The notes under the pieces were generated by a model. That model saw only the letters and a program-made list of their open reading frames with translations, was not told the origin of the DNA and ran no database searches. A program made the translations under genes and the position numbers. From Candidatus Thorarchaeota archaeon (GTDB lineage Archaea > Asgardarchaeota > Thorarchaeia > Thorarchaeales > Thorarchaeaceae), in assembly GCA_029855925.1 (NCBI GenBank), contig JAGSHP010000210.1:1-16933 (forward strand): a stretch of DNA of 16,933 bases. The letters are read 5' to 3'. Of the stretch, positions 1-6,876 are shown piece after piece; positions within the stretch are counted from its first letter, which is position 1, and the number at the start of each line of letters is the position of its first letter.

Positions 1-1
1 C

Positions 2-106
2 TACGCGACAGGGGAGAAAGCAGCCGTGGCTGCAAAGTCGTTGGCCAAATATGGTGAGATAAAGTACGGAAGTAAGTTTACAAAGACGTTTTCGGACAAG
101 TCATAA
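2..106 (+). CDS. acdA: ADP-forming acetyl/acyl-CoA synthetase alpha subunit, C-terminal fragment
   Basis: An open frame enters from the left edge and encodes the last 34 residues of a protein, ending with TAA at 104-106. The tail contains the pattern TGEKAAVAAKSLAKYGEI, which resembles the C-terminus of the CoA-binding alpha subunit of NDP-forming acyl-CoA synthetases, where a proline/threonine-led helix of the type 'xPExAxxAxxxLxxYG' is usual. The strongest support is context: the next gene, 23 bases downstream on the same strand, is the beta (ATP-grasp) subunit, and the two subunits are commonly adjacent in archaea. The alpha subunit would bind CoA and the acyl group and carry the phosphohistidine. 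Only the tail is visible, so catalytic residues cannot be checked. Confidence 0.6.
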   Translation, partial: YATGEKAAVAAKSLAKYGEIKYGSKFTKTFSDKS

Positions 107-129
107 ATAGGATTGCGTTTAACAACGAG

Positions 130-867
130 ATGACAGAGAGGCCTATGAAGATGAAGGTTGCGAAGAAGATATTTGAAACAGCCCGGAAAGAGGGACGATC
201 ATTTGTACTGGAGAACGAGGCTAAGGATATCATGAGGGAATATGGAATTCCAATTCCGCCTTATGATACAGCCGCCACCGCAGATGAGGCGGTCGAGAAG
301 TCCAAAGAGATTGGTTTCCCAGTGGTACTGAAGATTCTGTCCAAAGATATTTTGCACAAGTCTGATGCAGGTGGAGTCAAGATTAATCTCAGAGACGAAC
401 AGTCTGTCAGAGAGGCCTTCGATGAGATTATGAGGAACGCGACAAAGTATGGTGAGGAAAAGAAGATTGATGTGGACTTGAGCCGGGGCGTATTCATCTC
501 GAACTTTGCTGAGATGGGGACCGAAGTCATCATAGGTGTTACACGCGACCCTCAATTCGGTCATGCATTGATGTTCGGCCTTGGAGGAATATTCGTAGAA
601 GTCCTCAAGGATGTGACATTCAGACTTATTCCACTTACAGAAGATGATGCACGCGAGATGATAGGCGAGATCAAGGCTGCAAAGATCCTTGAGGGAATAC
701 GTGGGCAACCACCTCGGGATGTGGATGCGCTCGTCAATATCATTATGGGCGTTTCGAAGATGGTCAGCGAGAACCCGGAGATTCGCGAGCTGGACTGCAA
801 CCCCACATTTGTCTACGAACAAGGAAAGGGCGCACTAGTAGTTGATGCACGAATCCTGATAGACTAG
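130..867 (+). CDS. acdB: ADP-forming acetyl/acyl-CoA synthetase beta subunit (ATP-grasp)
   Basis: This subunit binds ADP/ATP in the cytosolic reaction acyl-CoA + ADP + Pi = acid + CoA + ATP, a main route of substrate-level phosphorylation in peptide- and sugar-fermenting archaea. The 245-residue product is close to the usual length of about 230-240. It has the ATP-grasp features of the family: GFPVVLKI (62-69), DILHKSD (73-79) followed by GGV, the block RDPQFGHALMFGLGG (139-153), EVLKDV, and ELDCNP (220-225). The start is uncertain. ATG 130 has no visible ribosome binding site, while GAGAGG at 136-141 lies 9 bases before an in-frame ATG at 151, so translation may begin there and give a 238-residue protein. 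It probably forms an operon with the alpha-subunit gene upstream. The stop lies 10 bases from the stop of the convergent gene. The acyl substrate cannot be told from the sequence. Confidence 0.93.
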   Translation: MTERPMKMKVAKKIFETARKEGRSFVLENEAKDIMREYGIPIPPYDTAATADEAVEKSKEIGFPVVLKILSKDILHKSDAGGVKINLRDEQSVREAFDEIMRNATKYGEEKKIDVDLSRGVFISNFAEMGTEVIIGVTRDPQFGHALMFGLGGIFVEVLKDVTFRLIPLTEDDAREMIGEIKAAKILEGIRGQPPRDVDALVNIIMGVSKMVSENPEIRELDCNPTFVYEQGKGALVVDARILID

Positions 868-877
868 TGTGAAAGAG

Positions 878-2059
878 TCATGAACGTTGTGACAAGAGCC
901 TTTCAAGTAAGACGAGACCTCTCTTGAGGTCATGGTCTTGAATCTCTTCATCACACATAGCTAGCGAGAGGAATAATAACAGGGAGGTCATTCGCGGCAC
1001 AAGCTTGGAATAGGTGACGAGGAAGTCTTTTCGCTGAGCGTCGGCAATTAGGGTTTCAATCCGTTGCATGACAAGTTCGAGCCGTTCAACAAACTGATTG
1101 TTAGAGGGAAGTTTCCTCAGTAATTCTATGATGACGCCCTCGTCTTGGAAGAAACTTGGAGCAACATTAACAGCTGCAAGAAGATCAAGCGAACGCAGAA
1201 TCATCACTGCATAGTCTTGTGCCTCGACCCGTCTATGACCATCCAGAGCGGTACGTATCTGAACTAGAAAACGTAGTGTGTTGGTCAAGACCATTCGGTA
1301 TGAGTTTGCACAACGCCCGCGAACGTCCGGAGTGTGTTCGGACTCCAGTTTGGCAGCGGGTGATGATTCCAACTGTTTCTCGAAACCGGGAGCGAGAGCG
1401 ACAGTGGCAATCTTTCCAAGAAGGGGATTTCGAGAGATTCGACGCACCGCCCCTAATGCATGAAAGTCGATGATGGGAGTGTAAAAGAGAACTATTCGTA
1501 GGGTGTCATAAGCGATTTCGAAGTCTGATTCAGTTGTTGTAGTTTGGCCACGGTTCTTACAGGAGCTGGCACTGAGTAGGACCCAGCTGGAGACCATTGC
1601 ATCACGAAGTATTGTGCGGTCGTCGGTACTACCGATATCATGTTCGTCAAGAAACGAGTCGAGTCGTTCTGTGGCTGTGTTAATACGCCCCAATGTAACA
1701 CCGCTCAATCGTATCTGTGCAAGTGATTTTATGAAGTCGCGTGGGTCTCTCACGGAGGGACGGATGATGAGGCCAGGGTGATCACGCGTCAAGAGCCACC
1801 ATTTTGTTGTGGATGTGAAGTAATCCAGTAAGTCAATGGCAATTGGTACATCAATCATCAAGACTTCTTGTCTCTCTTCTAGGAAAGCAATCAGTCTGCA
1901 AATCAACGCCAAAAAACGAGAGAGATGCATTGACATATCTTGACCCGCAAAATGAAAATCCGAGAACTTGCTTGCTGTGCCAGTAATTTGTTTCGAAACG
2001 TCCCTTGGTAAACGTACAGATGTGAGACCTCGATAGACATCAAGTGGCGTTCGCACCAA
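878..2059 (-). CDS. Unknown 393-residue protein built of four ~100-residue helical units
   Basis: I do not recognise a named family. The protein is mostly helical, with no signal peptide or clear membrane segment. Four segments share a pattern: a hydrophobic helix with R/L/A positions, a short loop, then a residue set like xxxDxxxAxxLLxxL. The conserved Asp residues fall near positions 70, 179, 282 and 377, about 95-109 apart, which suggests four repeats. Unit 1 (about 46-84) and unit 3 (about 259-296) resemble the C-terminal helical lid seen in MCM/AAA+ ATPases, but there is no Walker A or B motif, so this is not an ATPase. The start is weak: TTG 2059 or GTG 2056, with GGGAG about 10 bases upstream. 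It lies 99 bases downstream of uppS on the same strand and may be cotranscribed with it. That the gene is real is likely, given its long open frame and good packing; its function is unknown. Confidence 0.7.
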   Translation of the reverse strand: MVRTPLDVYRGLTSVRLPRDVSKQITGTASKFSDFHFAGQDMSMHLSRFLALICRLIAFLEERQEVLMIDVPIAIDLLDYFTSTTKWWLLTRDHPGLIIRPSVRDPRDFIKSLAQIRLSGVTLGRINTATERLDSFLDEHDIGSTDDRTILRDAMVSSWVLLSASSCKNRGQTTTTESDFEIAYDTLRIVLFYTPIIDFHALGAVRRISRNPLLGKIATVALAPGFEKQLESSPAAKLESEHTPDVRGRCANSYRMVLTNTLRFLVQIRTALDGHRRVEAQDYAVMILRSLDLLAAVNVAPSFFQDEGVIIELLRKLPSNNQFVERLELVMQRIETLIADAQRKDFLVTYSKLVPRMTSLLLFLSLAMCDEEIQDHDLKRGLVLLERLLSQRS

Positions 2060-2123
2060 AGTAAACAGTCTCCCGAATCATCATATCTGAGATAGTAATC
2101 TAGGAACTCGAATAATTGCAACC

Positions 2124-2131
2124 TTAAAAAA
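2124..2131 (-). terminator. T-tract after uppS (possible archaeal terminator)
   Basis: On the minus strand a run of six T (2131-2126), followed by AA, lies about 28 bases after the uppS stop. Archaeal RNA polymerase can terminate at such T-tracts without a hairpin. It could instead form part of an AT-rich promoter for the 393-residue gene downstream. Confidence 0.3.
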
Positions 2132-2158
2132 CAAAGTGTCACATGTGGCTAGGCTTGC

Positions 2159-2938
2159 CTATTTGCCAAAGCGTCTGGATCGTCGTTCGTAGGAACGGAG
2201 TGCTCTCCAAATGTCAATTCTTCGTACCGCGGGCCAATAGATCTGGGCGAAGTATAACTCTGAATATGCGGACTGCCAGAGCAGAAAGCCAGAGAGCCGT
2301 TCCTCACCCGAGGTGCGTATTATGAGGTCTGGGTCCGGCATCCCATGTGTGTATAGATGCTTCTCGATTATGTCTTCATCAATGTCCTCGGGATTGACCT
2401 CTCCCATCCGTGCCTTTCTTGCGATGGCTCTAACAGCATCAACCAGTTCTGTGCGTCCAGAGTAGCCTATTGCAACATTCAGGATATGGTCGTTGTAGTG
2501 AGAGGTGACCTCTTCGGCAAGCTGGATGGCTTCTTGAACGTCTGGGGGGAGCAAGTCGACACGACCAATGGCCTTTACTCGAACACGATGTTTGTGGACA
2601 TCAGGATTGTCAAGCACTTCCGAGAACTTCTCCTTGGCAATTGTCATAATCTCGGATACTTCCTTCTCATCACGCTGAAAGTTCTCAACCGAGAAGGCAT
2701 AGAGCGTACATACCTTCACCCCGGCTTCCCAAAGAATCCGCAGTACTTCCATCACCTTTTGTGCGCCAAGATGGTGCCCAAACCATGGAACATCAAGACC
2801 ATGTTCTCGGGCATATCTTCTATTACCATCAAGAATGATTCCAACGTGTCGCGGCGCGTGATCTTGATTCAGCTGTCGGTACAGGAAATACTCGTATAAT
2901 CGATACATTGGGCCCGTGATGTTCAAGTACGCCACCAA
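2159..2938 (-). CDS. uppS: Cis-prenyltransferase (UppS / dolichyl-type polyprenyl diphosphate synthase)
   Basis: The enzyme elongates an allylic diphosphate with isopentenyl diphosphate in cis configuration to make the long polyprenyl carrier. In archaea this is the dolichyl-type lipid used for N-glycosylation, with action at the inner membrane face. The family signatures are clear: HVGIILDGNRR (31-41) with catalytic Asp37, GHHLGA (54-59), TLYAFSVENFQR (78-89), and near the C-terminus IIRTSGEERLSGFLLWQ followed by YSELYF (207-230). The first possible start is TTG 2938, with GTG 2935 next and ATG 2908 ten codons in. Archaeal relatives usually begin a little before the YRLYE helix, so GTG 2935 or ATG 2908 is likelier than TTG. 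None has a good ribosome binding site. It follows the GTPase/Roadblock pair by 58 bases on the same strand and may share their transcript. Confidence 0.95.
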   Translation of the reverse strand: MVAYLNITGPMYRLYEYFLYRQLNQDHAPRHVGIILDGNRRYAREHGLDVPWFGHHLGAQKVMEVLRILWEAGVKVCTLYAFSVENFQRDEKEVSEIMTIAKEKFSEVLDNPDVHKHRVRVKAIGRVDLLPPDVQEAIQLAEEVTSHYNDHILNVAIGYSGRTELVDAVRAIARKARMGEVNPEDIDEDIIEKHLYTHGMPDPDLIIRTSGEERLSGFLLWQSAYSELYFAQIYWPAVRRIDIWRALRSYERRSRRFGK

Positions 2939-2996
2939 TAGGGAGTAATTGGTGTATTGCCTATTAGGCTTTGGTCATGGCAAACAATTGTATCAT

Positions 2997-3368
2997 CTAG
3001 ATCATTGATGCAACTTTTTCAGCTGCTCGCTTCATGTCAAGAAAAACCAAGCCGATTTTTGCCGAGGCAGTCGTAGAAACGGTGAGACATGCATTGAGCC
3101 CGGCCTGAACCACAAGAACCCATCCATCAACGCCCTTCACATTTACCTGTTCCAGTTCACCCTTCCCAAGTTCAACGGAGGCCTTTTCACCAAGTGTCAA
3201 CATGGCGGCAGTAATTGCGGCGAGCTTTGCCTCATCAACATCAGCTGGTAATGCTGAAACTATAGGGAGTCCTTCAACACTTACGATAGCAGCAGCCTCA
3301 ATCTCGGGAATGTTCCCCTGTAACTCATTCAGCACGCTTTCAAGCGTTTCTCCGCGCGTTTCACTCAT
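2997..3368 (-). CDS. Roadblock/LC7 domain protein 1 (MglB-like, paired with the GTPase)
   Basis: This small alpha/beta protein of about 123 residues is a single Roadblock/LC7 domain. It has an N-terminal helix, the strand-turn IEAAAIVSVEGLPIVSALP, the long central helix (KLAAITAAMLTLGEKA), a LEQVNVKG-type strand, and the closing helix. Family members dimerise and act as scaffolds or activators of small GTPases, as MglB does for MglA in bacteria and Ragulator subunits do in eukaryotes. The frame opens at ATG 3380, but that codon has no ribosome binding site. The next in-frame ATG, at 3368, is preceded by GGTGAG (3378-3373) with 4-5 bases of spacing, so I set the start there. It follows the MglA-like GTPase directly; the upstream stop is at 3385. 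That order suggests it is the GTPase's partner, which is inference. Confidence 0.88.
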   Translation of the reverse strand: MSETRGETLESVLNELQGNIPEIEAAAIVSVEGLPIVSALPADVDEAKLAAITAAMLTLGEKASVELGKGELEQVNVKGVDGWVLVVQAGLNACLTVSTTASAKIGLVFLDMKRAAEKVASMI

Positions 3369-3384
3369 TTTGCTCACCATTGGG

Positions 3385-3948
3385 TCATTTGTATAATCGC
3401 TTCAAGATTACCTCTCTTGCTATAGCCTGAAAAGCTCTCTTAACTCCTACGCCTTGTACGGCAATTGTTTCATAGATAGGAACATTACCACCAAGACCTA
3501 ATAAATCCAGCATCTCATCTCGCGACATCCGATTAGGTAAGTCACGTTTGTTAAGCATTACCACAATGGGTATTTCTCTGCCCAGTGCGTCTCCAAGGAA
3601 CATCTTCAGTTCCTCGAAGCTTTCGATATTCTCCTCTCTCTGATCTGGAGAAGAGTCGGCCACAAACAAAATACCATCTGCGCCCTGTAAGACGACTTTT
3701 CGTTGATGGCGATGACGCTTCTGACCAGCCACTGTAAAGACGTCAAAGAGCACACGTCCACCAGCACTCATTGGAACATAGTCAAAGAAGAGCGTTCTGT
3801 TGGTTTCATCTTCAATTGCAGTGAATTCACCCTTTTGAAGGCCCTCCACCTTTCCATAGAGCCATCGTAATGCGGTTGTCTTTCCACCAAGACTTGGTCC
3901 ATAAAAGACCAGTTTAAGATGGATGCGACCTTTATCGTCTTTTCTCAC
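3385..3948 (-). CDS. MglA/Arf-like small GTPase
   Basis: This is a 187-residue Ras-superfamily GTPase of the MglA type. The P-loop is GPSLGGKTT (17-25). The segment EDETNRTLFFDYVP matches the MglA switch I region. Switch II reads FTVAGQ (71-76), so the usual Asp of DxxG is replaced by Thr, as in the TVPGQ of bacterial MglA. The G4 motif NKRD is at 133-136, and ETIAVQG (160-166) is the G5 region. There is no C-terminal Cys or N-terminal Gly2 for lipid attachment, so membrane contact would need a partner. Translation starts at GTG 3948, five bases after GAGGTG (3959-3954), a strong site. The next gene is a Roadblock/LC7 protein, the arrangement known for mglA/mglB. In bacteria MglA sets cell polarity; in Asgard archaea such GTPases are numerous and their roles unproven. 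Confidence 0.92.
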   Translation of the reverse strand: MRKDDKGRIHLKLVFYGPSLGGKTTALRWLYGKVEGLQKGEFTAIEDETNRTLFFDYVPMSAGGRVLFDVFTVAGQKRHRHQRKVVLQGADGILFVADSSPDQREENIESFEELKMFLGDALGREIPIVVMLNKRDLPNRMSRDEMLDLLGLGGNVPIYETIAVQGVGVKRAFQAIAREVILKRLYK

Positions 3949-3953
3949 GCTAA

Positions 3954-3959
3954 CACCTC
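3954..3959 (-). promoter_or_regulatory. Ribosome binding site of the MglA-like GTPase
   Basis: GAGGTG on the minus strand lies five bases before a GTG start at 3948. It matches the archaeal anti-Shine-Dalgarno well and decides the non-ATG start. Confidence 0.75.
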
Positions 3960-3977
3960 ATCGAAATGCAGTTTGCC

Positions 3978-3988
3978 AGTATAATGCA
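3978..3988 (-). promoter_or_regulatory. Possible TATA box before the GTPase
   Basis: The minus strand reads GCATTATACTG here. About 26 bases downstream would put the transcript start near 3957, close to the ribosome binding site. This would allow the GTPase to be transcribed separately from the Roadblock pair upstream, which ends 266 bases away. The match is weak. Confidence 0.3.
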
Positions 3989-4080
3989 CAGTTTTGGCGG
4001 ATTTTCTTGGCCCGTTCTTGAATCATACCCATCTTGTGGCCTCACACAGGTCGTATGTGTCAGTCAGCCCGCGTACAATA

Positions 4081-4102
4081 CCAGGCCTTCTTGAAGGCAT
4101 GG
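4081..4102. repeat. Inverted repeat in the Roadblock-GTPase intergenic gap
   Basis: A perfect 6-base stem (GCCTTC-TT-GAAGGC, 4085-4098) is extended by a CCA/TGG pair on either side of one mismatch. It sits in the 266-base gap 3949-4214, which otherwise holds no gene or RNA I can recognise. No T-tract follows it on either strand, so it is not a clear terminator. A protein binding site or RNA hairpin are alternatives. Confidence 0.45.
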
Positions 4103-4214
4103 CTCTCACGTGCTGATAGTGGTAAAAGGGTAGTCTCATAAAAGCCTTTGTCCGTTGTCCAGAGCGGCGCCTCGTCAGGTATTTTCATTGAAAGGTATGA
4201 CCAACCAAATACGA

Positions 4215-4682
4215 TCACACACGCTCCAGCTCTTCAAGTGCAGATTTCAGATCCTCTTCGTCCAGCTCTTTGTCCTTTGAGGGTGCCATGGGCTCCACGG
4301 CTAGAAACTTGTCTAACTCTTCAGCGATTTGAGAACCTTGCTTCTTCATAACTAGACGAATAAGACCAATGTTGACCTGCGCCTCTGATACAACACACAG
4401 AACACCCTTGCCACAAGCCGATGCGAATATCTTACCCTCTGAGAACTCAGAGGTGACAATCTCAAGATCGCCTATCTGCAAGTTCTTTCCTTGTTCCTCG
4501 CTCGCACAGAAGACCGCGCTCGCAATTGCGCCAATGCTGTCAACATCAACTGCAAAGTATGCAAGTCGTGACACATGCGCAATTGTAAGGCCTGTCTTAT
4601 CCACGAGGATTACACGCCTAATACCTCGGTCTTGCCTGATGATATCGGTGAGGATCTTGTCGAAAACCTTAGGATCGCTCAT
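4215..4682 (-). CDS. Roadblock/LC7 domain protein 2, with acidic C-terminal tail
   Basis: This 155-residue protein is a Roadblock/LC7 domain over about residues 1-120: an N-terminal helix (KVFDKILTDII), the strand pair RRVILVDKTGLTIAHVS, a central helix (SIGAIASAVFCASEEQG), the strand LEIVTSEF, and a last helix (LIRLVMKKQG). It ends in a charged tail of about 30 residues rich in Asp/Glu and Lys (DKELDEEDLKSALEELERV), which is longer than usual and could form a helix that contacts a partner. ATG 4682 follows AAGGGGT with seven bases between. It lies 13 bases after the stop of Roadblock protein 3 and is surely in its operon. A scaffold or regulator role for a small GTPase is known for the family; the specific partner is not shown. 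Confidence 0.85.
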   Translation of the reverse strand: MSDPKVFDKILTDIIRQDRGIRRVILVDKTGLTIAHVSRLAYFAVDVDSIGAIASAVFCASEEQGKNLQIGDLEIVTSEFSEGKIFASACGKGVLCVVSEAQVNIGLIRLVMKKQGSQIAEELDKFLAVEPMAPSKDKELDEEDLKSALEELERV

Positions 4683-4695
4683 GAAACATACCCCT

Positions 4696-4995
4696 TCAAG
4701 TTGTACTCTTGAGGACTACTAAGATTAGGCCCTCCTTCACATCCGGTGCGATATTGATTTGACCTTTAGTGGTGTCAAGAGTAAGGAATGACAGTGATCC
4801 CTCTCTAAGTTCGCGAACAGCTTCGAGAGCCTTCCCAACAAGAGAGGTAACGATAGCAGCAACAATCTCCGTTGTTTCGGGATCAAGGTCACTGCTCAAG
4901 GGAAGCCCTTCCATGTTGGTCACAACAATACCACGGACTCCATCTTGTGCCTTGAGGCGTGATAAAATCCTTTGAAGCTTCTCTTGGCTTACCAC
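4696..4995 (-). CDS. Roadblock/LC7 domain protein 3 (short)
   Basis: At 99 residues this is a minimal Roadblock/LC7 domain: helix EKLQRILSRLKAQ, strand-turn VRGIVVTNMEGLPLSSDL, the central helix from about residue 41 (EIVAAIVTSLVGKALEAVREL), strands with SFLTLDTT and INIAPDVK, and the closing strand LILVVLKS. It lacks the final long helix seen in its neighbours. Translation starts at GTG 4995; AGGGGATC lies about six bases upstream. It is the first gene of a two-gene operon with Roadblock protein 2 and may pair with it as a heterodimer, which is inference. A TATA-like sequence lies near 5051-5058. It follows the Sec23/24-like gene on the same strand by 137 bases. Confidence 0.85.
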   Translation of the reverse strand: MVSQEKLQRILSRLKAQDGVRGIVVTNMEGLPLSSDLDPETTEIVAAIVTSLVGKALEAVRELREGSLSFLTLDTTKGQINIAPDVKEGLILVVLKSTT

Positions 4996-5050
4996 CAGTA
5001 GATCCCCTGCTGTGTCATTTATGTCAGCAATCTCTAGCCCACGTAGGGCT

Positions 5051-5058
5051 ATTTTAGA
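5051..5058 (-). promoter_or_regulatory. Possible TATA box before the Roadblock 3-2 operon
   Basis: The minus strand reads TCTAAAAT. A transcript start about 26 bases on would fall near 5027 and give a leader of about 32 bases before GTG 4995. Confidence 0.35.
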
Positions 5059-5132
5059 CTTGTGGCAATGTCTACAGAATTGTACTCACATTTTGCGCAT
5101 TTTGAACATGACGGCGCGATGATACTTCACCA

Positions 5133-6773
5133 TCAGGCATTGTCGATGTCGTCTTTCTTTTTGCGTTTCTTGAATAGTTCCTCTGAGGAGCGCCGCTTTT
5201 GCCGCAGGCTTGCTGTATAGGCTGCATCTGCAGCTGCAGCCTGCGCCGTGGGTGGTGCGAGTCTTACAGACTCCTCTAGTTCACGCATGTTATCTTCTTC
5301 AGTGGCAAGGACATCATCTACTTCTTTGATATCTTTGCGTACATCAGCAGGAGCCCCTTTGGCGCGTTTCTTTAGAGCCTCACGAAATGATGAGATGATG
5401 CCGCGTCCAGCCTCGGTCGACTGCTCAAAGGAAACTTCTCCGGCCTTCTGGGTAACGAAGGTTGCACTGACTGTTGGATCCATCTCAGATAGGAGTTCGC
5501 CGTCATCGTGTGCTACAGAGAGTGATGTTGTCATGACCCTGATGCGTCTCGCGCCTGTAGAATCGGTGTATTCGACTTGGACCTGAATAGGAACCTCTTC
5601 GGATGTGATGTCCGCTTCGGGGGACACCTCTACACACATCTCATGACTACCACTTATTGCGCCAATTCTTGCAGTCCCATCCTTCTTTATGAGATCTGCA
5701 ACCGACTCAGGAACGCCAGAAGCATCTCGAATGGACACACCGGGCGGCGTGAGTATCCTGACTTCAACATCACTACCAAGCAGTTCGGTACCCGCCAGTG
5801 CCGCGATGCTCTCATCTAACTCGCTTGGTGTCACGTAGTAGATCTGACCGTTGGTTGTATCAGGCAAGATTCCTAGGGTCTTCATCTCTAGACCCGTTGA
5901 GGAGGCGATACCAACAACATCAACAGTGGTGCCAAGATCAAAGAACCACTTTGCCATGTCAGTGTAGAATTGCTTAGGGGGGATTGCTTGAACACCCTCA
6001 AATGAGCCAATCCCAAGATTTGCCAGTCCATCTGTCAGCATGATGATACGGCTGACTCGGTGATGCTTTGCAACTACATATGCAAACACAAGTGCGGGTC
6101 CCAAGGCCGTGGTACCACGGGATATGAGGGATTGGATGTGCTGTTTGATTGCTGAGACATTATCCCCCACGGGCAGTAGCCGAATACCATCGACAAGCTG
6201 TTCCGCGGCGGAGATGATACTATCGGTACTGAAGAGTGAGTCGGGAGGAAGTTCGAGGGGTGCACTGTCATCTGTGATACTGTACATGACTCTTGACTCA
6301 AACGTGATGAGACCAAAGACAGATTCAGGCGAGTTGGCAACCAGACCATCAATGGTCGAGGTGAGACTGCGTTTTACCGCAGCAAGGGAGGCCCCACTCA
6401 TAGAACCTGAGAGGTCTAGTACAGCCAGAAAGGACTTGCCCGCAGCCACAGGTGCGGACTTGTCGCTTGAGGTTTCTGAGGGGGTGGAGATGACAACATC
6501 TATGTCCTCACCCGCAATGATTATTTCCCCCTCAATCACGTTCAGTGTCCCACAGAACGGACACACAAAATGCTTCCCGATTTTCTCATCGTCAATGATC
6601 TGGGTCGAGTCTGTGAGAAATGCATTACATTTGAAACATGCGATCGGTTTCCCAACAAGAGAGGTCGTGCTGCGTTCAAGGTCGCGGAACTCGACTCGAA
6701 TGACGTATGGAAGATCACCTGCCATCGTTGGTGAGCGCGGAAATCTTCTTGATGAGGTCTTGAACAATGGCAT
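5133..6773 (-). CDS. Sec23/Sec24-like protein: zinc finger, vWA trunk, beta-sandwich, helical tail
   Basis: The 546-residue protein has the domain order of eukaryotic COPII coat subunits Sec23 and Sec24. A four-cysteine zinc finger (C46, C49, C71, C74) with ACFKC...CPFCGTLN is followed by a vWA domain (about 113-335). The Sec23/24-typical stretch KQFYTDMAKWFFDLGTTVDV (267-286) precedes LGILPDTTNGQIYYV. A beta-sandwich follows (about 335-425), with DVEVRILTPPG and the pattern EYTDSTGARRIRVMT (401-415), which is very like the YxxxxGxRRIRVxT of Sec23/24. A helical region and a Lys-rich end (about 430-546) close it. No gelsolin-like domain is present. Unlike my recollection of Sec23/24, the metal site looks intact: DLSGS (120-124), T221/T222, D248. 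There is no signal peptide or membrane segment. The start is ATG 6773, or ATG 6725 sixteen codons in; neither has a ribosome binding site. A generic vWA-zinc-finger protein is the alternative. Confidence 0.78.
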   Translation of the reverse strand: MPLFKTSSRRFPRSPTMAGDLPYVIRVEFRDLERSTTSLVGKPIACFKCNAFLTDSTQIIDDEKIGKHFVCPFCGTLNVIEGEIIIAGEDIDVVISTPSETSSDKSAPVAAGKSFLAVLDLSGSMSGASLAAVKRSLTSTIDGLVANSPESVFGLITFESRVMYSITDDSAPLELPPDSLFSTDSIISAAEQLVDGIRLLPVGDNVSAIKQHIQSLISRGTTALGPALVFAYVVAKHHRVSRIIMLTDGLANLGIGSFEGVQAIPPKQFYTDMAKWFFDLGTTVDVVGIASSTGLEMKTLGILPDTTNGQIYYVTPSELDESIAALAGTELLGSDVEVRILTPPGVSIRDASGVPESVADLIKKDGTARIGAISGSHEMCVEVSPEADITSEEVPIQVQVEYTDSTGARRIRVMTTSLSVAHDDGELLSEMDPTVSATFVTQKAGEVSFEQSTEAGRGIISSFREALKKRAKGAPADVRKDIKEVDDVLATEEDNMRELEESVRLAPPTAQAAAADAAYTASLRQKRRSSEELFKKRKKKDDIDNA

Positions 6774-6803
6774 GATTAGTCAGCTGTAGCACTCTACTGA
6801 CTC

Positions 6804-6811
6804 TATTAAGT
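6804..6811 (-). promoter_or_regulatory. Possible TATA box before the Sec23/24-like gene
   Basis: The minus strand reads ACTTAATA. A start about 26 bases on (near 6781) gives a leader under ten bases, which would explain the missing ribosome binding site. The match is weak. Confidence 0.3.
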
Positions 6812-6876
6812 GATTCGTGTTTTACAGGCGATGTAAACTAGTGCGAAGAGATTTATGAGAGCGTGGTCAACGGAGA

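Noticed and set aside
199..822. Long minus-strand open frame opposite the acyl-CoA synthetase beta gene
   Set aside because: Its translation has no family pattern, is rich in Cys and His as antisense frames often are, and the plus strand is unmistakably coding.
2060..2100. ATGATGA on the minus strand, resembling box C of a C/D-box RNA
   Set aside because: No CUGA box D at suitable spacing and no terminal stem.
1903..2142. Minus-strand open frame overlapping the start of the 393-residue gene, which might be its N-terminus joined by a frameshift
   Set aside because: The 79-residue frame has no recognisable motif, has only a GTG start with no ribosome binding site, and mostly overlaps the coding frame. 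A frameshift cannot be shown without homologues.
3949..4214. Searched for a tRNA or C/D-box RNA in the largest intergenic gap
   Set aside because: No cloverleaf, T-loop GTTCGANTC or C/D box set could be found on either strand; only a short hairpin at 4081-4102.
6109..6789. 226-codon plus-strand frame opposite the Sec23/24-like gene
   Set aside because: It is Ser/Arg-rich low-complexity antisense of a well-supported gene.
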